Assembly (NCBI RefSeq): GCF_001417775.1
Contig: NZ_BBZJ01000042.1
Coordinates: forward strand, 1-64,000
Direction of reading: 5' to 3'
Source: Streptomyces sp. TP-A0356
Lineage (GTDB): Bacteria; Actinomycetota; Actinomycetes; Streptomycetales; Streptomycetaceae
DNA: 64,000 nt
Shown: in pieces, positions 8,520 to 16,947 of the stretch
Layout of the letters: every line of letters begins with the position of its first letter
How positions within the stretch are numbered: position 1 is the stretch's first letter
Program-made: the position numbers and the translations under genes
Notes under the pieces: generated by a model
Databases searched by the model: none
What the model was told of the DNA's origin: nothing
The model's input: only the letters and a program-made list of their open reading frames with translations

Positions 8520-9007
8520 CCCTCCGGCTGCCGCTCACCGTCGCCGGCTGCTGCAACGACCCCGCCGAGCAGCCCTACATCGAGGGGGAACTCCGGCCCC
8601 GGATGGGCGATGACGTGCGCTGGGTCGGGGAGGCCGACCGGCGCACCAAGCTGGACCTCCTGGCGAGCGCCGGCTGCCTGCTGTTTCCGATCCAGTGGGA
8701 GGAACCCTTCGGGATGGTGATGATCGAGGCGATGGCCTGCGGCACGCCGGTCGTCGCACTCCGCCGTGGATCGGTGCCCGAGATCGTCGAGGAAGGCGTC
8801 ACCGGCTTCAACTGTGATCATCTCGCCCAACTGGCCCAGGCGATCGGCTCGGTGGACCGGCTGGATCCCCGCGCCTGCCGAGGACGAGTCCACCGTCACT
8901 TCGACACCGATCAGATGGCGGCCGCCTACGCCGCCCTCTACCAGCAGCTTTGCTGGAGGCACCCGCGCAGCGAACCGGCCGCCCGCATGATCCCTCTGCT
9001 GCGCTAG
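8520..9007 (+). pseudogene. 5'-truncated GT4-family glycosyltransferase
   Basis: From about 8523 the frame encodes the C-terminal half of a GT4 (GT-B) glycosyltransferase: LTVAGCCNDPAEQPY, DVRWVGEADRRTKLDLLASA, then FPIQWEEPFGMVMIEAMACG with the E-x7-E nucleotide-sugar motif, TPVVALRRGSVPEIV and VTGF. The N-terminal acceptor domain (about 190 residues) is missing. The join is at the start of the opposite-strand hydrolase, whose ribosome binding site lies in the same bases. Probably a deletion remnant. Confidence 0.7.
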
Positions 9008-9384
9008 GCGCGGTTCGGGCCTAGCGCACCACGTCACGGTCAGCCCCGCCCGCGATCCCACCTCGTGTGGTCACCTGGGGATCGAGCCGTGTTTGCCCAC
9101 GTCCCCGAGGCCGTGGTCACCGATCTCGCGAAGGAGTCGGCATGCCGGACCCGACCCAGGCCGTCGGGCACGTACGAGAAACGCTTTCGCCGGTGAGGAC
9201 GTGTGTCAAGCCCCGAGGCGTGCGTCACGTCCACGCGGCGACCGGACGGTTGCGCGGGTTCGTAAGCAAGCTGAGGATTGGATAAGGGCCACGCGAAAAC
9301 TCCCGTTTTATTCGCTATGTGGCCTTCACCTTCTCGCTCAAGCAACCCTCCTTCCGTCCACCTCACCGCACGTGGGGAGCACTC
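9008..9384. other. Intergenic region upstream of SRPBCC gene
   Basis: No gene is supported. It contains the hairpin at 9284-9326 and presumably the promoter for the 9385 operon. Confidence 0.4.
9284..9326 (+). terminator. Long imperfect hairpin
   Basis: AAGGGCCAC pairs with GTGGCCTT (one bulge) and the inner CGAAAAC with GTTTTATTCG (one bulge) around a TCCC loop. It lies about 58 bp before the start at 9385. It may terminate upstream transcription or act as a leader structure. Confidence 0.4.
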
Positions 9385-10323
9385 ATGAAGACAGACGCCC
9401 GTTCCACCTCCCGCCTCCGGCACGATCCGCTCGTGCGTGGCCTGGGCTGGGCCAGTGCGGCCCTGGGCGTTCCTCAGGTCGTCGCCCCGGCGGGCTTTGC
9501 CCGGGCCTTGGGCGTGGGCGACGCCTTCCGGCACCGCTCGGCGACGTCCGCCGTCGGTGTGCGTGAGCTGGCGGCGGCGACCGGTCTGCTGGGGCGGCCG
9601 CATCCGGCCTGGCTCTGGGGTCGCGTCGGTGGTGACCTCATGGATCTGACGATGCTGACCCGTGCCCTGAGGAACCACAACGGTCGCGGCCTGGGCCGTA
9701 CCGTTGCCGCGACCGCCGCGGTCACCGCCATCACGGCCATGGACGTCTACGCGGCCGTGACCCGCACCCGTAGGAGCACCCCCATGGAACTGACCGCGGC
9801 CACCACCGTCACCCAGCCCCCGGACGAGGTCTATGCCCTCTGGAGGGACCTTGAGCGACTGCCGGACTTCATGGCGCACCTGGACGAGGTGCGCGTCACC
9901 GGCCCGCGCACCAGTCACTGGCGGGCCAGTGCGCCGTTCGACAAAGCGGTCGAATGGGACGCCGAGACCACCCAGGACGTCCCCGGCCAGCTGATCGCCT
10001 GGCGGTCGGTGGACGGTGCCGACATCGACAACTCCGGCGAGGTCCGCTTCGTGCCCGCCCCCGGCGGCCGGGGCACGGAGATCCGGGTGACCCTGCGCTA
10101 CGACCTACCCGGCGGGGCGCTGGGCAAGGCCGCGACGCGCTACTTCGGCGAGGAACCGCACCAGCAGCTGGACGACGACCTGCGCCGCTTCAAGCAGATC
10201 GCGGAGACCGGCGAGGTCGTCCGCTCCGAGGGCGCGCCCGGTGGCAAGCGGGCCCGCGGCGAGTTCCCACAGCACCCGGCCCGACCGCTGACCGAGGACG
10301 AACTGAAGGAGGCCCTGGCATGA
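9385..10323 (+). CDS. SRPBCC (polyketide cyclase/dehydrase-like) family protein
   Basis: Encodes 312 residues from an ATG preceded by GGGGAG; an upstream in-frame start lacks one. The N-terminal half (about 1-130) is a hydrophobic alpha-helical region with probable membrane segments. The C-terminal half (about 135-285) is a START/SRPBCC ligand-binding domain (VTQPPDEVYALWRDLERLPDF, then WDAETTQDVPGQLIAWRS). The stop overlaps the ATG of the dehydrogenase by ATGA. This membrane-plus-SRPBCC architecture next to a zinc dehydrogenase is common in actinobacteria; the ligand is unknown. Confidence 0.75.
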   Translation: MKTDARSTSRLRHDPLVRGLGWASAALGVPQVVAPAGFARALGVGDAFRHRSATSAVGVRELAAATGLLGRPHPAWLWGRVGGDLMDLTMLTRALRNHNGRGLGRTVAATAAVTAITAMDVYAAVTRTRRSTPMELTAATTVTQPPDEVYALWRDLERLPDFMAHLDEVRVTGPRTSHWRASAPFDKAVEWDAETTQDVPGQLIAWRSVDGADIDNSGEVRFVPAPGGRGTEIRVTLRYDLPGGALGKAATRYFGEEPHQQLDDDLRRFKQIAETGEVVRSEGAPGGKRARGEFPQHPARPLTEDELKEALA

Positions 10324-11495
10324 AGGCGAACTGCTGGACGGGACGCAACTCGGTCGAGGTGCAGGACGTCCCCGAACCGTCGATCCTGAACAGCCGCGAC
10401 GCCATCGTGAAGATCACCTCGACGGCGATCTGCGGATCCGACCTCCATCTGCTCGACGGATACGTCCCCACCATGGAAAAGGGCGACATCATGGGCCACG
10501 AGTTCATGGGAGAGGTCGTCGAGGTCGGCCCCGGCATCAGCGACGACAAACTGCGCGTCGGCGACCGGGTCGTCGTGCCCTTCCCCATTGCCTGCGGCGC
10601 CTGCGCGTCCTGCCGCGTGGAGCTGTACTCGTGCTGCGAGAACACCAACCCCAACGCCGGCATCTCGGAGAAGTTCTTCGGCCATCCCACCGCCGGCATC
10701 TACGGCTACTCCCACCTCACCGGCGGCTTCGCCGGAGGCCAGGCCGAGTACGCCCGGGTGGTGCTCGCCGACGCCAACGCTCTCAAGATCGAGTCGGACC
10801 TCAGCGACGAGCAGGTGCTGTTCCTGTCCGACATCCTGCCGACCGGGTACATGGGCGCTGAGATGTGCGACATCCAGGAAGGTGACGTCGTCGCCGTCTG
10901 GGGCGCCGGGCCAGTCGGCCAGTTCGCCATGGACAGCGCCAGGGTCCTGGGCGCGGAGAAGGTCATCGCGATCGACAAGGAGACCTACCGGCTCGACATG
11001 GCCGCCGCCGAGGGGTACACGACCATCGATTTCGAGGACACCGACGTACGGTCGGCGCTGCTGGAACTCACCGGCGGCCGAGGCCCCGACAAGTGCATCG
11101 ACGCGGTCGGCATGGAGGCCACACACGGCGCCTCCCACGTCCACCTCTACGACCGCGCGAAACAGGCGGTCCGCTCCGAGACCGACCGGCCACACGCCCT
11201 GCGCCAGGCCATCCTGTCCTGCCGGAGCGGCGGCGTGGTGTCGGTCATCGGCGTCTACGGCGGGCTGATCGACAAGTTCCCGGCGGGTGCCTGGATGAAC
11301 AGGTCCCTGACCCTGCGCACCGGGCAGTGCCACGTGCAGAAGTACATGAAGCCGCTGCTGGATCTGATCGAGCAGGGCAAGATCGACCCCACCCGGGTCA
11401 TCACCCACCGGCTGCCCCTGACCGAGGCACCGACCGGCTACGACCTGTTCAAGAACAAGAAGGACCACTGCGAGAAGGTCGTCCTCAAGCCATAA
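10320..11495 (+). CDS. Zinc-dependent alcohol/formaldehyde dehydrogenase-like protein
   Basis: Encodes 391 residues of the medium-chain dehydrogenase family. Catalytic zinc ligands are visible as Cys38 (ICGSD) and His60-Glu61 (GHE); the structural zinc loop has Cys92, Cys95, Cys98 and Cys105/106. The Rossmann fold for NAD(P) is at about 185-215 (VWGAGPVGQFAMDSARVLGA). Length and the insert after the structural zinc resemble glutathione-independent formaldehyde dehydrogenases. The start overlaps the SRPBCC gene stop, indicating translational coupling. The physiological substrate is unknown. Confidence 0.8.
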   Translation: MKANCWTGRNSVEVQDVPEPSILNSRDAIVKITSTAICGSDLHLLDGYVPTMEKGDIMGHEFMGEVVEVGPGISDDKLRVGDRVVVPFPIACGACASCRVELYSCCENTNPNAGISEKFFGHPTAGIYGYSHLTGGFAGGQAEYARVVLADANALKIESDLSDEQVLFLSDILPTGYMGAEMCDIQEGDVVAVWGAGPVGQFAMDSARVLGAEKVIAIDKETYRLDMAAAEGYTTIDFEDTDVRSALLELTGGRGPDKCIDAVGMEATHGASHVHLYDRAKQAVRSETDRPHALRQAILSCRSGGVVSVIGVYGGLIDKFPAGAWMNRSLTLRTGQCHVQKYMKPLLDLIEQGKIDPTRVITHRLPLTEAPTGYDLFKNKKDHCEKVVLKP

Positions 11496-12226
11496 GGTCC
11501 GCGCCGATGAACTGCGGCGCCCTTGCGGCGCCCAGCGGCCGGACTCTTGGTGGCAGGAGCTCGCCGGGACGCTGGAGAAGGTGTCGGTTGTAGACACCGA
11601 CCGCGTCGCTGTACGACAGCAGGGATGGGCCGCGCGCCGGAGTCCGGCGGGCGCAGCAGGTGTCCGGCCGGGCATCCGACTACAGGTTGACGGTGAGGCA
11701 AAACTGGCGGGGACTCGGTCCCGCGCCACCCGCGCCGAGCCTCATCCCCCAAGCCGACGGTGCGGACGCGGGCAACGGTGTCCGGCGACGATGAGCAAGG
11801 GGTCGAGCCTGATAACGCCCCCAAGGGGCGACCGTCCAGCAGCACGAGGGGGCTGCTAGGGAGCTGACCAGGGGAAATGGAGAGTTTCCGCTGGAGTTCC
11901 TCCTGGCCGTTCCCCTGCCGGACCCATCAGTACCGGAGGGGCCACTGCACCATGGCGCGTCAGGACCCCAGTAGATGACGGCCCGCAGTTCAGCACACAC
12001 CTGTCGGCCTGCGCACGGCGCGGTATGGCTTGTAGGCCATGTTCTCCGCACCGGTGGGTTGCGGCATCAGGTTGCTCGGGTGCGTGCCAGAGCAGACTCG
12101 GCCAACTCGATAATTCAGCGAAGCTACCGCGGTACCCGTGACGGCTGACGGTGTGAGGTCCCGAGAGATCTTGGACAGTTTGGTCCCAGAAGATGCTGGA
12201 CGTCATCGGTAGATCCTGGACAGTCG
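11496..12226. other. Gene-free region of 730 bp
   Basis: Short frames on both strands lack ribosome binding sites and family resemblance. A small inverted repeat GGTGTC-7nt-GACACC lies at 11580-11598. Near 12165-12225 the motif GGACAGT recurs (TCTTGGACAGT, TCCTGGACAGT), which may belong to the end of the IS481-type remnant that follows. Confidence 0.45.
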
Positions 12227-12771
12227 CTACTTCCTCGTGCGCGCGACGGCCTTGAACTGCCTGATCGGTTTGTCGCTGGTGCGGGCGTGGGTGGACAGTT
12301 CGACGTCGCCGTCCAGGACGCGGAAGACGGTGTCCTCGATGAGGATGGTCGCGGTCTTTCCGGCGTGAGCCCGGCCGATCCGCAGGCGCTGGCCGCCGAC
12401 CACCACCCCGTCCGCGGGCACCTTGCGCTGAGCCCGCAGGGCCTGAGCCGTCGGCGGGATGATCGCGGTGCTCGGGCTGCGGGCTCCACTGATCGGGGCT
12501 CGTTGCTCCGGTGGGACGGGTGCGGGCAGCGTCTTGACCACGCGGCCGTCGGCGATGACGTGCATCAGCCGGCCGTCGAACCGCAGGGTGACCTGCTGTC
12601 CGGCGAGCTGGGCCGAGAGCTTGACGCCCTGCCCGCCGAGGCCGACGTCGCCGTCCCGCCCGACCAGCCGGTCGACCTCGATCACGAGCGGGGCCTGCGG
12701 CCCGTCGGGCAGGGCGGACGCCGCCGGTTCGGGGCCGGCGATCCGCCCGCCGCGGGCAAGGGCTCGGCCGC
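12227..12771 (-). pseudogene. 3' remnant of IS481-family transposase
   Basis: The 180 residues correspond to the C-terminal region that follows the integrase core in Streptomyces IS481-family transposases (LIEVDRLVGRDGDVGL, VTLRFDGRLMHVIADGRVVKTLP, then RKVPADGVVVGGQRLRIGR and AGKTATILIEDTVFRV). The entire DDE catalytic core is missing. The 5' end is cut off against the stop codon of the nitroreductase at 12772, so no functional start remains. Confidence 0.7.
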
Positions 12772-13506
12772 TCAATCCAAGAACGTCACGGTCTCGGACA
12801 GCGCAGCGCGGGGGATGCGGGGATGCACCGCATCCGGGTCGGCGAAGCCGATGGACATGCCACAGAACAGGACTCGTTCCGGCGGCGGCGAGATCACCTC
12901 TGCGACACTACGGTGGTACTCCGCCCACGCCAGTTGCGTACAGCTGTGCAGTCCTTCGGCGCGCAGCAGCAACATCACGGTCTGCAGGTAGATGCCCGCA
13001 TCGGCCCATTGCGGTGCTGGCATGTCCCGATCGAGGTAGCAGAACAACGCCGTGCCGGCGCCAAAGCAGTTCCAGTTCTCGGATCGGGCTCGGGCTCGGG
13101 CCGGCTCGTCGTCGCGGGCGATACCGAGCGCGCTGTACCGCCGTTCCCCCAAGACGGCCATTCGTTCTCGGTAGGGTGAGCGGATCTCGGGCGGGTATAT
13201 CGCGAACTCGCGGTCGTCGCCGCGGTGACCCGCGGCCACCAGCTCGGCCACTCGTTTCTTCAGCTCTGCCAACCGGACACCGGACAGGACGTAGATGTGC
13301 CATGGCTGCAGGTTGCTCCCCGACGGCGCGTCAGCGGCTGCCGCCAGCACCCGTTCGAGTGCTTCGCGGGGCACGGGCCGATCGGTGAACCTGCGGATGG
13401 ATTGTCTTGTCCGTACCGCACCGTAGACGTCCACCGTGCCAGCGTAGGGAGTCGCCCGAGCCGAACACGTCGTCGTAGCCGCCGTCGCGGTATCAGCGTG
13501 GGACAT
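12772..13506 (-). CDS. Nitroreductase-family oxidoreductase
   Basis: Encodes 244 residues. The N-terminal FMN-binding signature RQSIRRFTDRPVP..LE.VL.AA...PSGSNLQPWH and the later AGIYLQTVMLLLRAEGLHSC and LFCGMSIGFAD are typical of FMN-dependent nitroreductases that use NAD(P)H. The start overlaps the 3' end of the hydrolase gene by 14 bp. It is the last gene of the PadR operon. Its stop coincides with a transposase remnant, but the family-typical C-terminus appears complete. Confidence 0.8.
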   Translation of the reverse strand: MSHADTATAATTTCSARATPYAGTVDVYGAVRTRQSIRRFTDRPVPREALERVLAAAADAPSGSNLQPWHIYVLSGVRLAELKKRVAELVAAGHRGDDREFAIYPPEIRSPYRERMAVLGERRYSALGIARDDEPARARARSENWNCFGAGTALFCYLDRDMPAPQWADAGIYLQTVMLLLRAEGLHSCTQLAWAEYHRSVAEVISPPPERVLFCGMSIGFADPDAVHPRIPRAALSETVTFLD

Positions 13507-14731
13507 GTTGCACACGTACCTCTCGCTCCTGGGGGTCTGGGTTGATGAGCTGCGGCTCGGATCGGTGTTTGACGATGTGGTCGACGAAGGCGGTCAGGTA
13601 GCTGTTGGCGAGGGTCAATCCGCGGCCGCCGTCGATGCTGCCCAGCGCGAGCTGGGATCGCAACGGCGCAGCGAGGTAGTACGTGGCGTAGTCGGTGAAA
13701 TTGAAGTGGCGCATGCCGATGATCTGGTAGCAGAAGGCTGGTCCGGTGCTGGCGGCCAGCAGGGCGCGGGCGGTGGCCTGGTCGGACCGGTCGGCGGGGC
13801 TGGTGGGCCGGCAGATGCCGGTGACGCACGAGTCGCTTTCGATGGTGAGGCTAGGCCGGTTGAGACCGGTGTGGACCACCGGGCCGTACTGGGTGCCGTC
13901 GAGGTTTGCGGCGGCGGCGCAGTGCGGGTCGGCGTGGCAGGCTTGCAGTGCGGCAGCTCCGCCGAACGAGTGTCCGATGTAGGCGATGTGGGTGGCGTCG
14001 ATGTGCCCGGCGAGTGGTCCAACCCGATCGAGGTCGGCCACCTGGGCCGCGGTGAACCGCGCGTCGGCGGCCCATACCGGTACGAGGCGGTCGCCGGCCT
14101 CCTGTGCGACGCCGGCGTGCAGGTCGGTGCCGTCGAAGCCGGCGGGGTCGCCGGCTGGGCTGGCGTGCACGGCGTGACCGTGCAGCACCGTGAGGTTGGC
14201 GCTGTAGGTGGGGGTGACACCGGCGACGAGATAGCCATGACTGGCCAAGTTTTCGGCGATTGTGGTGTATTGCGGCGCTGCGAAACCCATGCCCGGCTCC
14301 AGTACGACGATCGGGAACTGGCCGGTGGTCGCCGGTACGCCGTCGAGGGCGTGGTTGCGCACAGCGCCGAATTCGGTTTCGCCCAGTGCCGGCAGGCTGG
14401 CCAGGTGTAACTCGCCCCAGGCGCCCGGCGCGTAGAGCGCGGGGCGGCCGGTGGTGTTTGGCGGCGCCGGGTACCACAACCAGACCGACAGCTCGCGAAG
14501 GCTGCCAGCGCGCGGGGCGAGCGGATCAATCCGGCTGTGGTCGATCCAGTCGAACATGGTCCGCCCGACGCGGTACGGCCCGGTCGTGGCAGGCAACGTC
14601 ACCGGGCGGGTGTGGCGGATCGTCACGTAGCCGACGTACCCGCCGACGGCGACGAGGATCGCCAGTACCAGCGCCAGGATTGCCCTCAGCGTCCGGCGCA
14701 GCCACCTGCGCCTGGCGCGGTCAGCCCGCAT
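13493..14731 (-). CDS. Alpha/beta hydrolase, PAF-acetylhydrolase-like
   Basis: Encodes 412 residues. A basic start and hydrophobic segment (about 14-36) anchor or export it. The catalytic domain resembles platelet-activating-factor acetylhydrolase/chlorophyllase-like enzymes: PIVVLEPGMG with an oxyanion loop, then YIGHSFGGAAALQAC with the nucleophile Ser, and a late GMRHFNFTD that may supply the His. It overlaps the membrane-protein gene upstream by 11 bp and the nitroreductase downstream by 14 bp, so it is in one operon. A secreted ester hydrolase is likely; substrate unknown. Confidence 0.75.
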   Translation of the reverse strand: MRADRARRRWLRRTLRAILALVLAILVAVGGYVGYVTIRHTRPVTLPATTGPYRVGRTMFDWIDHSRIDPLAPRAGSLRELSVWLWYPAPPNTTGRPALYAPGAWGELHLASLPALGETEFGAVRNHALDGVPATTGQFPIVVLEPGMGFAAPQYTTIAENLASHGYLVAGVTPTYSANLTVLHGHAVHASPAGDPAGFDGTDLHAGVAQEAGDRLVPVWAADARFTAAQVADLDRVGPLAGHIDATHIAYIGHSFGGAAALQACHADPHCAAAANLDGTQYGPVVHTGLNRPSLTIESDSCVTGICRPTSPADRSDQATARALLAASTGPAFCYQIIGMRHFNFTDYATYYLAAPLRSQLALGSIDGGRGLTLANSYLTAFVDHIVKHRSEPQLINPDPQEREVRVQHVPR

Positions 14732-15572
14732 GGTTGTTGCTCCCCGCTGCCGTGACGGCCCGCAGTCCGCGAACTCCCGAAACCGCAGCGACCGTCAGCG
14801 CGGCGGCCATGACAAGCGCGAACACTGCGACTCCGGCGGATCGGGCCCGGGCCATCGTGTAGCCGACGGCGGCGATGGTCGCGATCACCATTGCGGCGGT
14901 CGCGACCAACCCGGCCACCACGGCCACGGTCAATGCGGGACCGTCGGGCCGCGACCGCATCAGCGCGAGCGCCGGGCAGGCGGCGCAGCCGGCCGCGGTC
15001 ACCACCCCGAGAACGGCCAGCAACAGGAATCCGGCCATCCCGATCCCCGCACCGGTTCGCGTGTGGTGCCGCAGCAGCCCCGCCAGCGCCGCGGCGGCGG
15101 CCAGGAATCCCAGCACCAGTACGGCCGGCGCAACTAGCGGCGCGACAACGCGCGCACGGTACCGGGACCGGCGCACCATCGCGACCGACAGGGGCAGCCA
15201 GGCGGCCGCCATCGCCAGCACCGACCCGAACGCGGCGAACGTGAACACGTCGTACCAGCCGGCGCCCCGCCCGTGTGCGAACACGGCACCGTCGGTGGTC
15301 AGCTTGGCGAACAGGATCGTGCCGGCGGCCAATGCGGCCCATGCGCACGAGGTCACCCCGACGGTAGTGCGCATCCGACCGGCATGGTCATGCAGCCGGA
15401 CCGGCGGATGCAGCCAGACGCGCACCGCGGCGGCCACGACGTCAAGCTCGGTGGCCAGGCGCACCCCGCTATCGGCAAGCAGCGCGCTGAACTCGTCGGC
15501 GTATCGAGCCCGCCAGGCTGGCGGGTACAGCGCAACCAGCATGCGAATCCGCCAGCCGTCCGTGGTGCTCAC
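14721..15572 (-). CDS. Multi-pass membrane protein of PadR operon
   Basis: Encodes 283 residues. A soluble N-terminal helix (MLVALYPPAWRARYADEFSALL) is followed by about six hydrophobic segments between residues 70 and 280. The N-terminal YPxxWRxRYxxEF pattern is typical of membrane proteins encoded directly after PadR regulators in actinobacteria. The start overlaps the PadR stop by 4 bp. Function unknown; it may be the membrane component controlled by the regulator. Confidence 0.75.
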   Translation of the reverse strand: MSTTDGWRIRMLVALYPPAWRARYADEFSALLADSGVRLATELDVVAAAVRVWLHPPVRLHDHAGRMRTTVGVTSCAWAALAAGTILFAKLTTDGAVFAHGRGAGWYDVFTFAAFGSVLAMAAAWLPLSVAMVRRSRYRARVVAPLVAPAVLVLGFLAAAAALAGLLRHHTRTGAGIGMAGFLLLAVLGVVTAAGCAACPALALMRSRPDGPALTVAVVAGLVATAAMVIATIAAVGYTMARARSAGVAVFALVMAAALTVAAVSGVRGLRAVTAAGSNNHAG

Positions 15573-15877
15573 GCCCGGCCCCCGGCCAGCCCAAGACGCC
15601 GCAGCCCCAGCTCGGCGACCCGACGCATCTGCTGGACCTGGTCGGCCAGCGCCCGCTGTCCGGTTGCGGTGATCCGGTACGGTCGGCGCCGGCCCTCCGC
15701 CGGCAAAGCCTCGATCAACCCGTCGTCCTCCAGCCGAGCGAGTACGCCGTACAAGGTGCCGGGCCCGAGTTGGACGCCGACCTGCTCGGCGATGTCGCGC
15801 GTGATCGCGTACCCGTGCTTGTCCCCCTCGGCCAGGCTGGTCAGCACCAACACAGCCGGATCTGCCTCGGCGGCCAC
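15569..15877 (-). CDS. PadR-family transcriptional regulator
   Basis: Encodes 102 residues from a GTG with AAGGGAG upstream. It has the PadR winged-helix pattern: VLTSLAEGDKHGYAITRDI, LGPGTLYGVLARLEDDGLIE, then RRRPYRITATGQRAL, with a short C-terminal helix as in the small PadR-s2 class. It is the first gene of a four-gene operon (PadR, membrane protein, hydrolase, nitroreductase). The inverted repeat 35 bp upstream is the likely operator, suggesting autorepression. Confidence 0.85.
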   Translation of the reverse strand: MAAEADPAVLVLTSLAEGDKHGYAITRDIAEQVGVQLGPGTLYGVLARLEDDGLIEALPAEGRRRPYRITATGQRALADQVQQMRRVAELGLRRLGLAGGRA

Positions 15878-15911
15878 AGCGGCTCCCTTCCCTACGGACG
15901 GATGGTCGCCC

Positions 15912-15940
15912 GACGTTATATCGTGCTGCGATATAACGTC
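15912..15940. promoter_or_regulatory. Probable PadR operator
   Basis: Perfect 12-bp arms GACGTTATATCG and CGATATAACGTC are separated by 5 bp, in an AT-rich patch upstream of padR. The symmetric ATATCG/CGATAT half-sites resemble known PadR operators. Confidence 0.7.
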
Positions 15941-16136
15941 AACCGGTCTATTCGGGATGCAGCGGCGACGTGATCGATTGAACTCTCGCCGTCGGCCATC
16001 CAGCCCGGCGAGCTGTCGCCTCGGCGCTGACCGCCTCGGTCATGGTGGCTGTCGCGTTCACAGCCTTCGCCTCTCACCACCCAGTACTACAGCCGGAGAT
16101 CTTGTGACGGAGCCTGCGTGGTGTCGTTGACCGGGC

Positions 16137-16395
16137 ATGATGCTGGGTGTGACGGCTGAGCAGATAGCCGGGTGGGATGCCGAACTGTCTTCGTTGACCG
16201 GTTCGTTGGGATACTTGTTCAACCGGCCGGAACCTCGGGCGGTGTTCGCGCAGTTCATCGAGGGGCTGCTGACGGACTTGCCGAAGAAGAACGGCTGGAC
16301 ACTGTCGGAACGCGCCGGGCATGTGACTGCGGACCGGATGCAGTGGCTGCTCAACGGCTCGGTGTGGGACGCCGACCGGCTGACCACTTCTGAGG
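16137..16395 (+). pseudogene. N-terminal fragment of IS701-family transposase
   Basis: The first about 85 codons (MMLGVTAEQIAGWDAEL, LFNRPEPRAVFAQFIEGLL and KKNGWTLSERAGH) match the conserved N-terminus of Streptomyces IS701-type transposases. The frame then runs into unrelated antisense sequence of a membrane-protein fragment at about 16395. The DDE domain is absent here. Confidence 0.65.
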
Positions 16396-16947
16396 CAGGC
16401 CCAGGGCCTTCAGGTCGGCCGAGGTGTTGTGCTTTCCGTCGACAATGCCCGTGAAGATGGTGTCGATGCTGTTCATCTGAAGGTAGTAGTGGTCGCTTTG
16501 CTGCTTCTGGGAGGAATGCATCCCCAGGAGCAGCACGGCGGCCGCGCCGACGGCGCCCATGGCTCGCGAGGAGATGAATCTGCCCACGTGCCCGCGTGCC
16601 TTGAGCCAGGGCACGCCGCGCAGGAGTAGGACGAGCAGGATGCTGCCGACCAGCGGCAGCAACTGCGTTTTGGCGCCGACGGCGAGTAGCCCGCCCCCCA
16701 CCACCAATGCCAGTCCGAGCACCCCCGCCGTCAGGCCGCGGCCGAGAAACGCGATGCCGGCCAGCACGAGCAGGATGCCCAGCAGACCGGCGGGCTCGCT
16801 CAGGGGTGAGGCGAAGTAGTCGAAGTACGCGGCGTCCGCGACGATCAGCCACACGCCCCCGGCCACCGCGATCCGCGCGACCAGGGGAAGACGCAGTGCC
16901 ATGGTCAGGAATGCCAGCACCGAACTGGCGATCAGGCAGCAGATCAA
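16395..16947 (-). pseudogene. Internal fragment of a multi-pass membrane protein gene
   Basis: Hydrophobic segments (about six) are followed by HSSQKQQSDHYYLQMNSI and VDGKHNTSADLKALGLP. The apparent ATG at 16971 and the first residues MRYSARAG are the inverted repeat of the neighbouring insertion sequence, so the true 5' end is lost. The 3' end is replaced by the IS701 fragment. No function can be assigned. Confidence 0.55.
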
